64,000 bases of DNA from Alteraurantiacibacter buctensis. GTDB taxonomy: Bacteria; Pseudomonadota; Alphaproteobacteria; Sphingomonadales; Sphingomonadaceae. Under the pieces are notes generated by a model. The model was not told the origin of the DNA and did not search any database. It saw nothing but the letters and a program-made list of their open reading frames with translations. The DNA lies in the NCBI RefSeq assembly GCF_009827655.1, contig NZ_WTYV01000004.1, positions 62,001 through 126,000 on the forward strand, written 5' to 3'. Positions 8,461-19,934 of the stretch are shown here, piece by piece; the stretch's first letter is position 1; each line of letters opens with the position of its first letter. A program made the position numbers and the translations under genes.

Positions 8461-9444
8461 TCAAGGGCGGGACGACAAGCTCTCCGATGACGCCGGCCTG
8501 AATACGCGGGTGGCGCGGTTCCATTCGAGGGGGACGGTTTCGCAGATCTCGCCAGCAAGACAGGGCCGAGCGTCGAGCAGCCCTGCAGGAGTGCGGTCTA
8601 CCTGAAATGCTGGCCAGCGACCGGGCGCCGCGACGAAGGCGCGGGAAGCACCGTCCGTCTCGTCGGAGATCCAGACTTCGTAGCCATAATCGGCAGCCGC
8701 CTGCTCCGCGCAGAAGCTGGGCGCCTCGATAACCCAGTCCCGCTGGCCGTCGCCGTTCAAATCCGGTGTCGAAGCGACGGCTGGGTAAGAGACGGTGAAT
8801 GCATCGGCGTCATTCGGGTTGCCACAGGCGCGACGCCCGGCGAGATACCTGTCAAAGACAGCCGCCGGAATATCATCCGGCAACTTCGGTCTTCCATCGA
8901 CCTCGCCGAGATCGACGGTCCCCTCGCCAAAGCCGCTGACGACAGCTTCGCCATCGGAACTCGGGCGCTCGGAAAGGCTGCGGGCGGCCGGGTCCCAGGC
9001 CCAGGCGAGGCGGCAAACTTCCCGAACCGGGAGGCAGTTCAGGTGGTGAAACGAAGCCTCCAGTCGGACCTCGTCGCCGACTGTGCGGATGTCCGGATCC
9101 CAAGCCTGTCGGTCGAACACACGCAAGTAGCGATTGTCGCCGCTGACGTACAGGCTGAGACGACAACCTCCGGTTCCGCAGAGCCGTTGGTCTTCCGGCC
9201 AGCGAATCAGCCAGTCCACGACCCCGTCCCGGCTGACGTCAACTGGCAGGAGCACCCCGGCAGGCGGTTCCGACAACGGGTTGGGACGGTTGGTGGGGTC
9301 CTCGATATCGAAGCTGGTATGGTTCAGTACGTCCAGAACATACCAAACGAAACCGGGTGGGGGTTCTTGCGAAAGAACGCCGACCGGGGCCAGGGCAAGC
9401 CAGAGGCCTGCGAACATAACCCGTCCAGGTAGGCCTAAGACCAT
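8461..9444 (-). CDS. Secreted protein of unknown function with DxNxDG-type loops
   Basis: 327 residues from an ATG with AAGGGG about 12 bases upstream; a GTG at 9468 would add eight residues and lacks such a site. A signal peptide is likely (RVMFAGLWLALAPVGVLSQ). Two similar halves each contain an Asp-rich loop: VDVSRDGVVDWLI near residue 70 and PDLNGDGQRDWVIE near 235. These resemble calcium-binding FG-GAP/dockerin-like loops. Several Cys pairs (CGTGGC; CLPVREVC; CLAGEIC) suggest disulfides outside the cytoplasm. I do not recognise a named family. Confidence 0.65.
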   Translation of the reverse strand: MVLGLPGRVMFAGLWLALAPVGVLSQEPPPGFVWYVLDVLNHTSFDIEDPTNRPNPLSEPPAGVLLPVDVSRDGVVDWLIRWPEDQRLCGTGGCRLSLYVSGDNRYLRVFDRQAWDPDIRTVGDEVRLEASFHHLNCLPVREVCRLAWAWDPAARSLSERPSSDGEAVVSGFGEGTVDLGEVDGRPKLPDDIPAAVFDRYLAGRRACGNPNDADAFTVSYPAVASTPDLNGDGQRDWVIEAPSFCAEQAAADYGYEVWISDETDGASRAFVAAPGRWPAFQVDRTPAGLLDARPCLAGEICETVPLEWNRATRVFRPASSESLSSRP

Positions 9445-9526
9445 TGAGTTCGTCAGCCCCTTAAACACGCGTCTGTTTCTGGGGTGGGTGATGCCCCCGC
9501 CGCCATATTGTTAACTAATCGGTTCG

Positions 9527-10936
9527 TCACCTCTTGGGTTTGCTGCCCATGCCCACTTTAGGTCCGGACGCTGGCGTCACCGTCTGCGCGATGCCCAGAC
9601 GGCGCATGGCCTGCTGTACCTCGTCCATGGCCAAAGTTTCGATGGCGTCGTGGTAGCCCAGCGCCGCGGCCGCCTGAAGCAGCTCGATCCCTCGCCGCTC
9701 ATCGCTTGTGATGCCGCCTTCGCCGACGAAGGTCATCTTGCCCAGCACGGTCAAGGCTTGCGGATCGTTCTGCGCGGCTCCCAAGCGGATATAGCGCAAA
9801 CCTTCGGGGACGTTTTCTGCCACGCCCTGCCCCAGCATGAGCGAGAGACCATAGACGCCCTGCGCCTCGGGATGGCCCAGATCGGCCGCGCGGCGAAATA
9901 ATTCCAGGCCCGCTGCCACGTCGTTGGGCACTCCTTGGCCGGTCATGTATAGTTGCCCCAGGAACGACATGCCTGCCGGATCGCCGGCTTCGGTCGCGCG
10001 ACGGAACAAGGCGATGGCCTCCCGCTGGTCTTGCGCCACGCCCCTTCCGACGAACATCATCCGCGCCAGTTCGGTCATCGACGGACCGTGGCCCTGTTCA
10101 GCCGCGAGGCGGGAATAGTGCGCCGCGCGTTCCCAGTTCTCCGCCGTGCCTACTCCTAGTGCGTAGACAATGGTACCGAGAGCTACCTGAGCAAACAGTT
10201 CGCCCGCATCGGCTGCCCGCTCCAGGTTGGCGACGGCAACAGGATCCAGCTGCCCGTCGGCCAGGCCGCTCAGCCGATAGAGCCCGTTCAGCCCTGCGCC
10301 GTAAGTGCTGCCTGCAGCCGCAGCCCGGGCCGTGGCGTCAAGTGCCAGCGCCGGGTCCTGCGGACCTGCGATCCCCTCGTGCGCAAAGTAGCCTAGGTTG
10401 GCCAGCGCCTCGGCATGGCCGCGTTCGCCCGCGGTGGCAAACCAGCGGCGCGCCTGGGCATCGTCCCGTGGGACGCCGGCATATCCGGTGTAATAGAGCC
10501 GGCCGAGGTTCCACGCACTTACGGGATTGCCGCCTTCAGCCTCGGCGATCAGCCGAGCCACCACTTGTTTGGACGTTTCCTGCTGATAGATGATGTACGT
10601 GCGGCGATCGACCACGGACTGCGGTCCCCCGCGTGACTGACTGCCGCTGCCAAGCGCAGCCGCCAGCCCGTCCAATGGGGTGCCCATGCCACCCGATCCT
10701 GACGAGGAAGACGAGGAGGACGAGCCGCTGCCCAGCGAACGCTGCTGCTCCAGCCCGGCCTGGAAGGCCCGGTCGGCTGCGGCGCGATCATTGGCAGCAT
10801 CTTGCGCCCGCATCGATGCCATCATGCGCTGGCGGTTGGCCTCGTCGTTGGCGGCGCTCCACTGCGCCTGCGCGGCCTGCGACACGGCGAGTAGGCCGAC
10901 TGTCAGCAGCGCATGCAAAAATCGACTGCTAGCCAC
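9527..10936 (-). CDS. Exported Sel1/TPR-repeat protein
   Basis: 469 residues from a GTG that overlaps the upstream gene's stop by eight bases. A signal peptide (LLTVGLLAVSQAAQAQ) is followed by a Gln/Ala/Arg-rich helical stretch and a serine tract (GSGSSSSSSSSGSGG, near 70-84). From about 120 to 435 there are roughly eight Sel1-type repeats of about 36 residues (for example AWNLGRLYYTGYAGVPRD and MSFLGQLYMTGQGVPNDVA). Such solenoids bind proteins in the periplasm or outside. The partner is unknown; the small secreted protein encoded just upstream is a candidate by coupling. Confidence 0.8.
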   Translation of the reverse strand: MASSRFLHALLTVGLLAVSQAAQAQWSAANDEANRQRMMASMRAQDAANDRAAADRAFQAGLEQQRSLGSGSSSSSSSSGSGGMGTPLDGLAAALGSGSQSRGGPQSVVDRRTYIIYQQETSKQVVARLIAEAEGGNPVSAWNLGRLYYTGYAGVPRDDAQARRWFATAGERGHAEALANLGYFAHEGIAGPQDPALALDATARAAAAGSTYGAGLNGLYRLSGLADGQLDPVAVANLERAADAGELFAQVALGTIVYALGVGTAENWERAAHYSRLAAEQGHGPSMTELARMMFVGRGVAQDQREAIALFRRATEAGDPAGMSFLGQLYMTGQGVPNDVAAGLELFRRAADLGHPEAQGVYGLSLMLGQGVAENVPEGLRYIRLGAAQNDPQALTVLGKMTFVGEGGITSDERRGIELLQAAAALGYHDAIETLAMDEVQQAMRRLGIAQTVTPASGPKVGMGSKPKR

Positions 10937-11258
10937 TGAAGGGCACTCCTGGGCCTACCGGGCCGTTGTGGTTCCGACGGATACTCGTGATGAACTCCAT
11001 CGCGTCCTTCTGCTGCACAAAGAATTTGCAATATTCGGACAATTCGGGGTCGGATGCATAGCTCTTGTCGCGCAGCGTCGCGGCGAATTTCGCGGCAAGC
11101 GTCGCCATCGACGAGTCTTCGGCGGCAACCGGATTCGTCCACAGAAGGCGGTTCTTGCTCGGCTGGATCGCCACGCACGCGGCGTAGCCCGAACGGGCCT
11201 GGGCAGGGGTTGCCGCGAGCGCGATCGCGAAGGTGGCGGCGGCTAGTAGGACGCGCAT
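10929..11258 (-). CDS. Small secreted protein of unknown function
   Basis: 109 residues. I chose the ATG at 11258 because GGGAG precedes it and a clean signal peptide follows (MRVLLAAATFAIALAATPAQA); in-frame extension to 11390 looks non-coding. The mature part has two Cys (AACVAIQ and SEYCKFF) and a helical middle rich in Ala, Lys and Asp. The stop lies inside the start of the Sel1-repeat gene, so the two are probably one transcriptional unit. Family not recognised. Confidence 0.65.
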   Translation of the reverse strand: MRVLLAAATFAIALAATPAQARSGYAACVAIQPSKNRLLWTNPVAAEDSSMATLAAKFAATLRDKSYASDPELSEYCKFFVQQKDAMEFITSIRRNHNGPVGPGVPFSG

Positions 11259-11334
11259 TTGAGTTCTCCCAATCAGCGATGCTACGTGGCCCTTCAGACC
11301 GGGGTTTGCCGACATGAAAAAGCCACACGAAAGT

Positions 11335-11367
11335 AAAAAATGGCGGTGAGACGGACTCCCACCGCCA
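11335..11367 (-). terminator. Rho-independent terminator on the minus strand
   Basis: An 8-bp stem TGGCGGTG/CACCGCCA (11341-11348 with 11360-11367) and an 11-base loop are followed on the minus strand by six T (A-run 11335-11340). It would end minus-strand transcripts arriving from the right, but no intact minus-strand gene lies there now. The rest of 11259-11643 shows no gene I can support. Confidence 0.65.
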
Positions 11368-11643
11368 GAGTTACCTTCAAGAAACTCCATTACCGGAGCG
11401 ACTTGGAGGCCGGGTCGCCCCTTCCTTATGAGCTGTCCGCTGATCGCCGCACACCCCCCGAACGGGGGAGGGCAAAGATAATCTCCTACGCATCGGGCGC
11501 TATCTGGGCACTACAACAGCCCTTCGCCAATGGCGGTTTGATTTGATTCAGCGCTGCTGACGGAGGTGAGGATGCGTCGGGGGGTGAGTAGCCCCTAGAT
11601 TTCTGGACGCCTTCGATCCTAATTTTGAGGACAGGAGGCGACC

Positions 11644-11913
11644 ATGGGGAAGCCCAATTTCAGCGATGAGTTCAATCGCGGTGCGGTACCCCAGATCACC
11701 GAGCGTGGTTACCCGCCTGCGACCGGAATATCCCGCAATGTGTGGTCTTACGACTTCGTCTATGGGCGCAGGGACGATGGCCGCAAGTCCCGCATCCAAA
11801 GGTGCCATGCTGATTTAAAGCAGTATGGGATTAGCCGTCGCACAGTTCGGCCAGTGATCTGCCCCACCGTGTCGCGCGACGATCAGGGTGTGAAAGCGCG
11901 ACAAACAAGATGA
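11644..11913 (+). mobile_element. Internally deleted IS3-family transposase remnant
   Basis: The first 25 residues match the start of IS3-family OrfA (NFSDEFNRGAVPQITERGYP). The frame then jumps directly to SRNVWSYDFVYGRRDDGRKS, which resembles the OrfB integrase region around its first catalytic Asp (NDVWSYDFV...DGR). Several hundred codons between these points are missing, so an in-frame deletion has fused OrfA to OrfB. The tail after residue 52 is unrelated. The bases upstream (about 11590-11643, with GGAGGCGACC before the ATG) look like the IS leader. Not functional. Confidence 0.65.
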
Positions 11914-11917
11914 GAAC

Positions 11918-11972
11918 CCGGTGTGTCGGGAACGGCGGAGGGCGTAGCCCGTAGCCGTTCCCGACACACCGG
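11918..11972. repeat. Perfect 19-bp inverted repeat with nested inner hairpin
   Basis: The arms CCGGTGTGTCGGGAACGGC (11918-11936) and its exact reverse complement (11954-11972) are separated by 17 bases containing a second small palindrome (GGGC-GTA-GCCC). No T-run follows on either side, so a simple terminator is unlikely. It sits between the IS3 remnant and the IS21-like gene and may be a pair of head-to-head IS ends. Confidence 0.8.
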
Positions 11973-12049
11973 AGGCGCTCTTTGCGGGGTGCCTATGATG
12001 GTCGTGGTGGCCGCTATGCATCGGGTTTTCCGGGAGGAGGACCTGGCGT

Positions 12050-13500
<1,451 letters not shown>

Positions 13501-13778
13501 ATCGGCTGTTCAGTGGCCGAATTCATAATGGCAGTAACGTTGCTCATCGCCGCAACGAAACCGAGAGGAGCCGCTTTCCGGCTACGGTTCGACCGCAGGT
13601 TGGTCCGTCCGGGAAATACGACACCTCTCCAAACATTCCCGGTAGTCCACCCAGAACTCAATCGATGGGGATAATCGGTTGGTAAAGGGCGTGCTACCTA
13701 GATAGCTACCTAGCGCAAATGACGCCACTAGGACCCGCTGAAGGCAGTGTTGTAAGTGACTGAATTTACTGGTGAAGG

Positions 13779-13854
<76 letters not shown>

Positions 13855-13944
13855 ATTCCGGCGAAGCGGAATTCCCGAGAACCGCGCGGCGGCGAATCAG
13901 CGGGAGAGGCGCATATAGCGGAGATTTCGCGGCTGAAAAGGCCC

Positions 13945-15060
13945 TCAAATGCCCTGCGACGAACCTTTTCGCGTCCACCGGTCCACCATCATCAGTGTGC
14001 CCAGGCAAATCAGGTTGGTCATCATCGACGTGCCGCCGTGGCTCATGAAGGGCAGCGGGATGCCCACTACGGGCGCCAGCCCCATCACCATCATCAGGTT
14101 GATCGCCACGTAGAAGAAGATCGTGGCCGTCATCCCGCCGGCCAGCAGGCGGCTGAACCGGTCGGGCGCGGCGCGGCTGACGTTGCGGCCCCAGGCCAGG
14201 ATGATGCCGAAGACCAGCAGGGTGAAGATGCCGCCCACCAGGCCCCATTCCTCGGCCATCGTGGCAAAGACGAAGTCGGTGTGCGGTTCGGGCAGGTAGT
14301 CCAGGTGGCTCTGCGTGCCGTTGCCGAAACCCTTGCCGAACACGCCGCCGCTGCCGATGGCGATCTTCGACTGGGTGATGTGATAGCCGGTGCCCAGCGG
14401 GTCACTCTCCGGATCGAGGAAAGTGAGCACGCGGTTGCGCTGGTAATCGTGCAGGGCAAAGAAATAGGCCAGCGGAGCAGCCACCACGGCCGCTGCCGCG
14501 CCGCCCAGGAACCACCACAGCGGCAGGCCTGCAAGGAACAGCACTACGATGCCGCCAAAGGTAATCGCAAGGCCGGTGCCCAGGTCCGGTTGGAGGAGAA
14601 CCAGGCCTACCGGCAGCCCGATCAGCACGGCGGGCCCCGCCAGGGCGCGCCAAGACCCGACCATGCCCGGCGGCAGCAGGCCGTAGAAATAGGCCAGCGC
14701 CAGCACGATGGTGGGTTTCATCAATTCGCTGGGTTGCAGGCGGATAAAGCCCAGGTCCAGCCACCGCTGGCTGCCGCCGCCCACCTTGCCGACGATCTCC
14801 ACTAGCACCAGCAGTAGCAGGATCAGCCCATAGGCGGGATAGGCCCCCTTCAGCACCAGTTCGCGCGGGGCGAGCGAGATGGCGAAGGCCATCACCAGGA
14901 ACACGGCAAAGCGGATCAGGTGGCTCCAGGCATAGGGGCTCATCGATCCGCCCGCCGCCGAATGGAGCACGGCGCCGCCGAACAGCACCAGCGCGGTCAG
15001 CGGCACCAGCATGGCCCAGGGCACATGGCGCAGGAAGGGGGGGAGGGTCATCGCCTTCAT
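13945..15060 (-). CDS. rodA: Peptidoglycan glycosyltransferase RodA (SEDS family)
   Basis: 371 residues with about ten membrane segments. SEDS hallmarks include the WLDLGFIRLQPSELMK block, LLQPDLGTG, the large loop with SKIAIGSGGVFGKGFGNG and HTDFVFATMAEEWG, and GIPLPFMSHGGTSM near the end. RodA polymerises lipid II into glycan strands for side-wall elongation, working with PBP2. Its ATG overlaps the mrdA stop (ATGA), and it is the last gene of the mre operon; its 3' end lies 90 bp from tRNA-Lys. Confidence 0.97.
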   Translation of the reverse strand: MKAMTLPPFLRHVPWAMLVPLTALVLFGGAVLHSAAGGSMSPYAWSHLIRFAVFLVMAFAISLAPRELVLKGAYPAYGLILLLLVLVEIVGKVGGGSQRWLDLGFIRLQPSELMKPTIVLALAYFYGLLPPGMVGSWRALAGPAVLIGLPVGLVLLQPDLGTGLAITFGGIVVLFLAGLPLWWFLGGAAAAVVAAPLAYFFALHDYQRNRVLTFLDPESDPLGTGYHITQSKIAIGSGGVFGKGFGNGTQSHLDYLPEPHTDFVFATMAEEWGLVGGIFTLLVFGIILAWGRNVSRAAPDRFSRLLAGGMTATIFFYVAINLMMVMGLAPVVGIPLPFMSHGGTSMMTNLICLGTLMMVDRWTRKGSSQGI

Positions 15061-17075
15061 GCTGCACCCCCGCTGCGATCGGCGCCTTCGGTGGGCTCGG
15101 CCCCTTCCGCCGGTGAGGCGGGCAGGCGCGATTCAGCATCCACCCGGCGCAGGCCGGTTACCGGCATCGCCGTCTCCGGTGCCACGCGGACTCCGGCGGC
15201 GGCGCTGGCATAGGCGGCATAGGTGGATGCCAGCCGCTCCTGCGCGGTGCCGCCCCAGCTTGCCTCCAGCGCGTGCAGGGCATCCATGCCCTTCTGCGGA
15301 TCGAACAGGTAGGTGAGCACATCCTTTGCCACCGGCGCGGCCGAGCGCGAGCCGCCCACGCCATGCTCGATCACCACGGCCCCGGCATAGCGCGGCCGGT
15401 CGACCGGGGCGAAAAACACAAACAGGCCGTGGTCGCGATACTTCCACGGCACGCCCGCACCGCCACGCGCGCCGCTGGACAGGCCGCGCACCTGCGCCGT
15501 GCCGGTCTTGCCGCCCATCGTGATGTCATCGAACGGCAGCTTGCTGCGCACGGCGGTGCCGGCCCCGTTAACCACTTCCCACATGCCCTGCCGCACGATC
15601 TCGAAATGCGCCGGATCATAGCCGAAAGTGCCCGGTTCCGGCCCCTGGCCCAGCACCAGGCGCGGCCGGATGCGCTTGCCCGAGGCAATGCAGGACGCCA
15701 TCACCGCCAGTTGCAACGGGTTGGCCAGCACATAGCCCTGGCCGATCACCGAGTTCAGCGAATCCGAATTGGTCCATTCCTGCTCGAACCGGCGCAGCTT
15801 CCAGGCGGCATCGGGGACCGTGCCATAGCTCTGGCTGGCCACCGGCAGGTCGTACTTCTCGCCCAGGCCCAGCGTGCGGGCCATATCGGCGATGATCTCG
15901 TAGCCGTGCTTGTGGGCCATCGAGTAGAAATAGGTGTTGCAGCTCTTGGCGATGGCGGTGTGCAGGGTCATCGGGCCGTGTCGGCCCAGGCAGCGGAACA
16001 CGCGGTTGCCGAGGCGATAGCCGCCTCCGCACACCACCGTCTCCTGCGGATCGACCCCTGCTTCAAGCAGGGCCATGCCCGCCATCGGCTTGAGCGTGGA
16101 GCCGGGGGGATAGAGGCCGCCCAGCACCTTGTTGCGCAGGGGCACCCGCTCGTCCTGGCTCAGCATCTGGTATTCCACCCGGCCGATGCCTTCGGAGAAG
16201 CTGTTGGGATCGAAACTGGGCATGGACGACATGCACAGCAGGTCGCCAGACTGGCAGTCCATCACCACCACCGAACCTGATTCCAGCCCCAGGCGGCGGG
16301 CGGCATAGTCCTGCAACGGCCCGTCGATCGTCAGGCGCAGCGAATTGCCCTGCACGTCCTCGCGCGTCTCCAGGTCGCGCACCACGCGCCCGCGCGCCGT
16401 CACTTCTGCCCGCCGCGCGCCGGGCTGGCCGCGGAGAACCTGTTCGAACTGCTTTTCCAGCCCGTCCTTGCCCAGCTTGAAGCCGGGGGTGACCAGCAGC
16501 GGCACCGGCTCCACCTCGTATTCCTCGCGGCTGGCCGCGCCGACATAGCCGATCAGGTGGCCCACCGCCGGACCGGTGGGGTAATAGCGCGAATAGCCGC
16601 GCTGCGGCACCACGCCGGGCAGTTCGGGCGCGCGCAGGCTGACGGCGGCGTAATCGTCCAGCGAGACGCCGGCTGCTACCTGCACGGCCTGGAACCCTTG
16701 CGCTTCGTCCACACGCTGGCGCAGGTCGGCCACGGCCACATCGTCCAGCCGCAGCAGCGAGGCGAGCAGGGTAATCTCGCGGTCCGCATCATCCAGCCGG
16801 TCGGGGATGATGTCGACCCGGAAGTCGGCGCGGTTCGAGGCAAGGGGCGAGCCGTGGCGATCAAGGATCCAGCCGCGCCGGGGGGGGATCAGGGTGAGGT
16901 TCACCCGGTTGCTCTCCGCCTCCATCTGGTACTTCTCGTTCTCGCCCACGGCGATATAGCCCATGCGCGCGGCCAGCAGCAGGCCCACGCCGCCCTGCAC
17001 AGCGCCCAGCACGAACATGCGGCGGTCGAACGTCTGCTTCAGCGCGTTGGCGTTGGGAGACTTGTCGATCGCCAT
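15057..17075 (-). CDS. mrdA: Penicillin-binding protein 2 (transpeptidase of the elongasome)
   Basis: 672 residues. The ATG at 17075 overlaps the mreD stop (TGATG); the upstream in-frame extension is a shadow of mreD. One N-terminal membrane anchor (about 20-40) is followed by the pedestal (LIPPRRGWILDRHG; GLEKQFEQVLRG). The transpeptidase domain has the catalytic Ser in PPGSTLKPMAG, SCN (AKSCNTYFY) and KTG (GGKTGTAQV). It cross-links new peptidoglycan in the periplasm with RodA as partner. The C-terminal tail is Ala/Glu/Gly-rich and probably disordered. Confidence 0.97.
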   Translation of the reverse strand: MAIDKSPNANALKQTFDRRMFVLGAVQGGVGLLLAARMGYIAVGENEKYQMEAESNRVNLTLIPPRRGWILDRHGSPLASNRADFRVDIIPDRLDDADREITLLASLLRLDDVAVADLRQRVDEAQGFQAVQVAAGVSLDDYAAVSLRAPELPGVVPQRGYSRYYPTGPAVGHLIGYVGAASREEYEVEPVPLLVTPGFKLGKDGLEKQFEQVLRGQPGARRAEVTARGRVVRDLETREDVQGNSLRLTIDGPLQDYAARRLGLESGSVVVMDCQSGDLLCMSSMPSFDPNSFSEGIGRVEYQMLSQDERVPLRNKVLGGLYPPGSTLKPMAGMALLEAGVDPQETVVCGGGYRLGNRVFRCLGRHGPMTLHTAIAKSCNTYFYSMAHKHGYEIIADMARTLGLGEKYDLPVASQSYGTVPDAAWKLRRFEQEWTNSDSLNSVIGQGYVLANPLQLAVMASCIASGKRIRPRLVLGQGPEPGTFGYDPAHFEIVRQGMWEVVNGAGTAVRSKLPFDDITMGGKTGTAQVRGLSSGARGGAGVPWKYRDHGLFVFFAPVDRPRYAGAVVIEHGVGGSRSAAPVAKDVLTYLFDPQKGMDALHALEASWGGTAQERLASTYAAYASAAAGVRVAPETAMPVTGLRRVDAESRLPASPAEGAEPTEGADRSGGAA

Positions 17076-17629
17076 CAGGTCAGCCGCCTGACGCGCAGCA
17101 GGCGCAGCCGGTCGAACAGCGCAACCAGGCTGGCGACAAGCGGGAAAAGGATGATTGCCAGCAGGATCTGCGGCAGCAGCACGCGCAGTTGCACGAAGGT
17201 AAGCTGGGCGCCGGATACCAGTCCGGCGATCATCAGGTAGGCCACGATCAGGGCACAGGCCGCGCCCCAGTTCTGCAGGAAATTGCGCCAGGGGAAACGG
17301 CCGTCGATCAGGTCCAGGGCGATCATCGCCAGGCTGAACAGCATGATGCCGCTGCCGAAGGGCTGGCCGGAGTAGAGGTCGTCGAACAGGCCCAGCGGAA
17401 AACCCGCCCACAGCGGCAGCACCTGCGGGCGCAGCAGCCGCCAGGCCACCAGCAGCATGAAGGCCAGCGGCGGCAGCACGGGGGCAGGGGCGATGATCGG
17501 CGAGAGCGGGGCGAGCGAGGCGAGCAAAATCGTCACCCACGGCACCGCGCCCGCCAGCAGCGGGCTCTGGTCGCGGTTGATGCGGATCCCGAACGCGTCG
17601 TGCTGATCGGGTGGAACGAGGTGGTCCAT
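17075..17629 (-). CDS. mreD: Rod shape-determining membrane protein MreD
   Basis: 184 residues with five to six hydrophobic segments and the family's conserved GFPLGLFDDLYSGQPFG block in the middle. MreD is an inner-membrane part of the elongasome. Identity rests mainly on this block and on its place between mreC and mrdA; start and stop codons overlap both neighbours by one base (TGATG). Confidence 0.93.
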   Translation of the reverse strand: MDHLVPPDQHDAFGIRINRDQSPLLAGAVPWVTILLASLAPLSPIIAPAPVLPPLAFMLLVAWRLLRPQVLPLWAGFPLGLFDDLYSGQPFGSGIMLFSLAMIALDLIDGRFPWRNFLQNWGAACALIVAYLMIAGLVSGAQLTFVQLRVLLPQILLAIILFPLVASLVALFDRLRLLRVRRLT

Positions 17630-18666
17630 CAGTCTGCCGCCGGTCCAGCGGCAGGCGGCTGATCGGCAGGCGTTGCAGGCGCAACGGGCGTCGGCGAACC
17701 GGTCCGCGTGGCTGTCGGCGTAGGGATGGGGAGCGGAGAGCCGGTTGCGGGCGCAGCCCCTGCGTCTGCACTGGCGCCGGGCAGCGGCAGGCCCTGGTCG
17801 ATCACCTCCAGCGCCTGCACGGCGGGCCGCTGCCAGATCGGCTCCACCGTCACCACGTCGCTGGCTGCTGGATTGGAAAGGAGCTGGGCGATGGCCCCGT
17901 CCTCGGTGATCCGCACGGCCACGGCCACGGCAATTCCGGGGCGGAACAGCCCGCCTGCGCCGCTAGTGACGAACACGTCGCCCACCTTCAGCGGGTTGAT
18001 GCCAAGGTTGATCAGCCGCACCCGCAGCAGGCCATCGGCGCGGCCCTCGGCAAAGGCCAGCACGTCGTCACCAGCGCGGCGGACGGGAACCATGCTCTCG
18101 CTGTCGGTCAGTAGCAGCACGCGCGAGGAATAGGAGCCGGCTTCCAGCACCCGGCCCACTAGCCCCAGCGGCGAGGTGACCGGCATCCCGGCCCGCACGC
18201 CCTGGGTGCGACCGGCGGAGAGATAGGCAAAGCGCCGCGCGCTGGACGATGTGGAGCCGATCAGGCGGGCCACCGCCACCGGACGGTTTTCACCCCGGGT
18301 TACCCGCAGAACGGCCTTGAGCCGGTCATTCTCGCGCCGCAGGGCCTCGGCCTCGGCCAGGCGCACGCGGGCAATGGCAATCTCGCGCTCCAGTTCGGCA
18401 TTGCGGCTGCCGGCGCGGTAATAGCCGCCGATCGCCTCGAATACGCTGCGGCTTTCCACCCGGCCAGCGGCACCCGCGCGGCCGGCGGGGGAGGCCAGGT
18501 CCGCCGCCATCGAACGCAGGCCGGCAAAGGTCTCCGGGCTCCACAACGAGATGATCAGCAGGAAGGCCCCAAGCAGCGCCCCGGAGCCCGCGACAACATA
18601 GCCGGCGAACAGCCCTAGCTGTGCCCGCTTGTTGGCGCCGGATCTGTGCGCAGCCGGCGGTGCCAT
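17629..18666 (-). CDS. mreC: Rod shape-determining protein MreC
   Basis: 345 residues: one N-terminal membrane helix (about 22-42), a coiled coil (NAELEREIAIARVRLAEAEA, near 85-112) and the two-barrel periplasmic domain (GVRAGMPVTSPLGLVGRVLE; LINLGINPLKVGDVFVTSG). MreC links MreB, MreD and PBP2/RodA. The last 35 residues form a Pro/Thr/Ala-rich tail (PLPIPTPTATRTGSPTP), probably flexible in the periplasm. It begins 35 bp after mreB. Confidence 0.95.
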   Translation of the reverse strand: MAPPAAHRSGANKRAQLGLFAGYVVAGSGALLGAFLLIISLWSPETFAGLRSMAADLASPAGRAGAAGRVESRSVFEAIGGYYRAGSRNAELEREIAIARVRLAEAEALRRENDRLKAVLRVTRGENRPVAVARLIGSTSSSARRFAYLSAGRTQGVRAGMPVTSPLGLVGRVLEAGSYSSRVLLLTDSESMVPVRRAGDDVLAFAEGRADGLLRVRLINLGINPLKVGDVFVTSGAGGLFRPGIAVAVAVRITEDGAIAQLLSNPAASDVVTVEPIWQRPAVQALEVIDQGLPLPGASADAGAAPATGSPLPIPTPTATRTGSPTPVAPATPADQPPAAGPAAD

Positions 18667-18701
18667 GACTGCCGAACCCTTCCCTTACAAAATGCCCCGC
18701 G

Positions 18702-19766
<1,065 letters not shown>

Positions 19767-19934
19767 CTATGGCGAAGCCCAGCGGTAGGAACCGCCGCCT
19801 TGCCGCTGCGTTTTGCCGGAAGAGCCGCTCTCTAGCGCGGCGCGCGGGGAAAGGCCAAAATTTTGTGCGGACAGATGGTGAATTTTTACACCGTTTGGCT
19901 CGAAATGTCGGCGGCTGGTCGCTAGTCGTCTTGC

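Noticed and set aside
11340-11546. Small plus-strand frame beginning MAVRRTPTARV
   Set aside because: It starts inside the terminator hairpin and has no ribosome site or recognisable protein.
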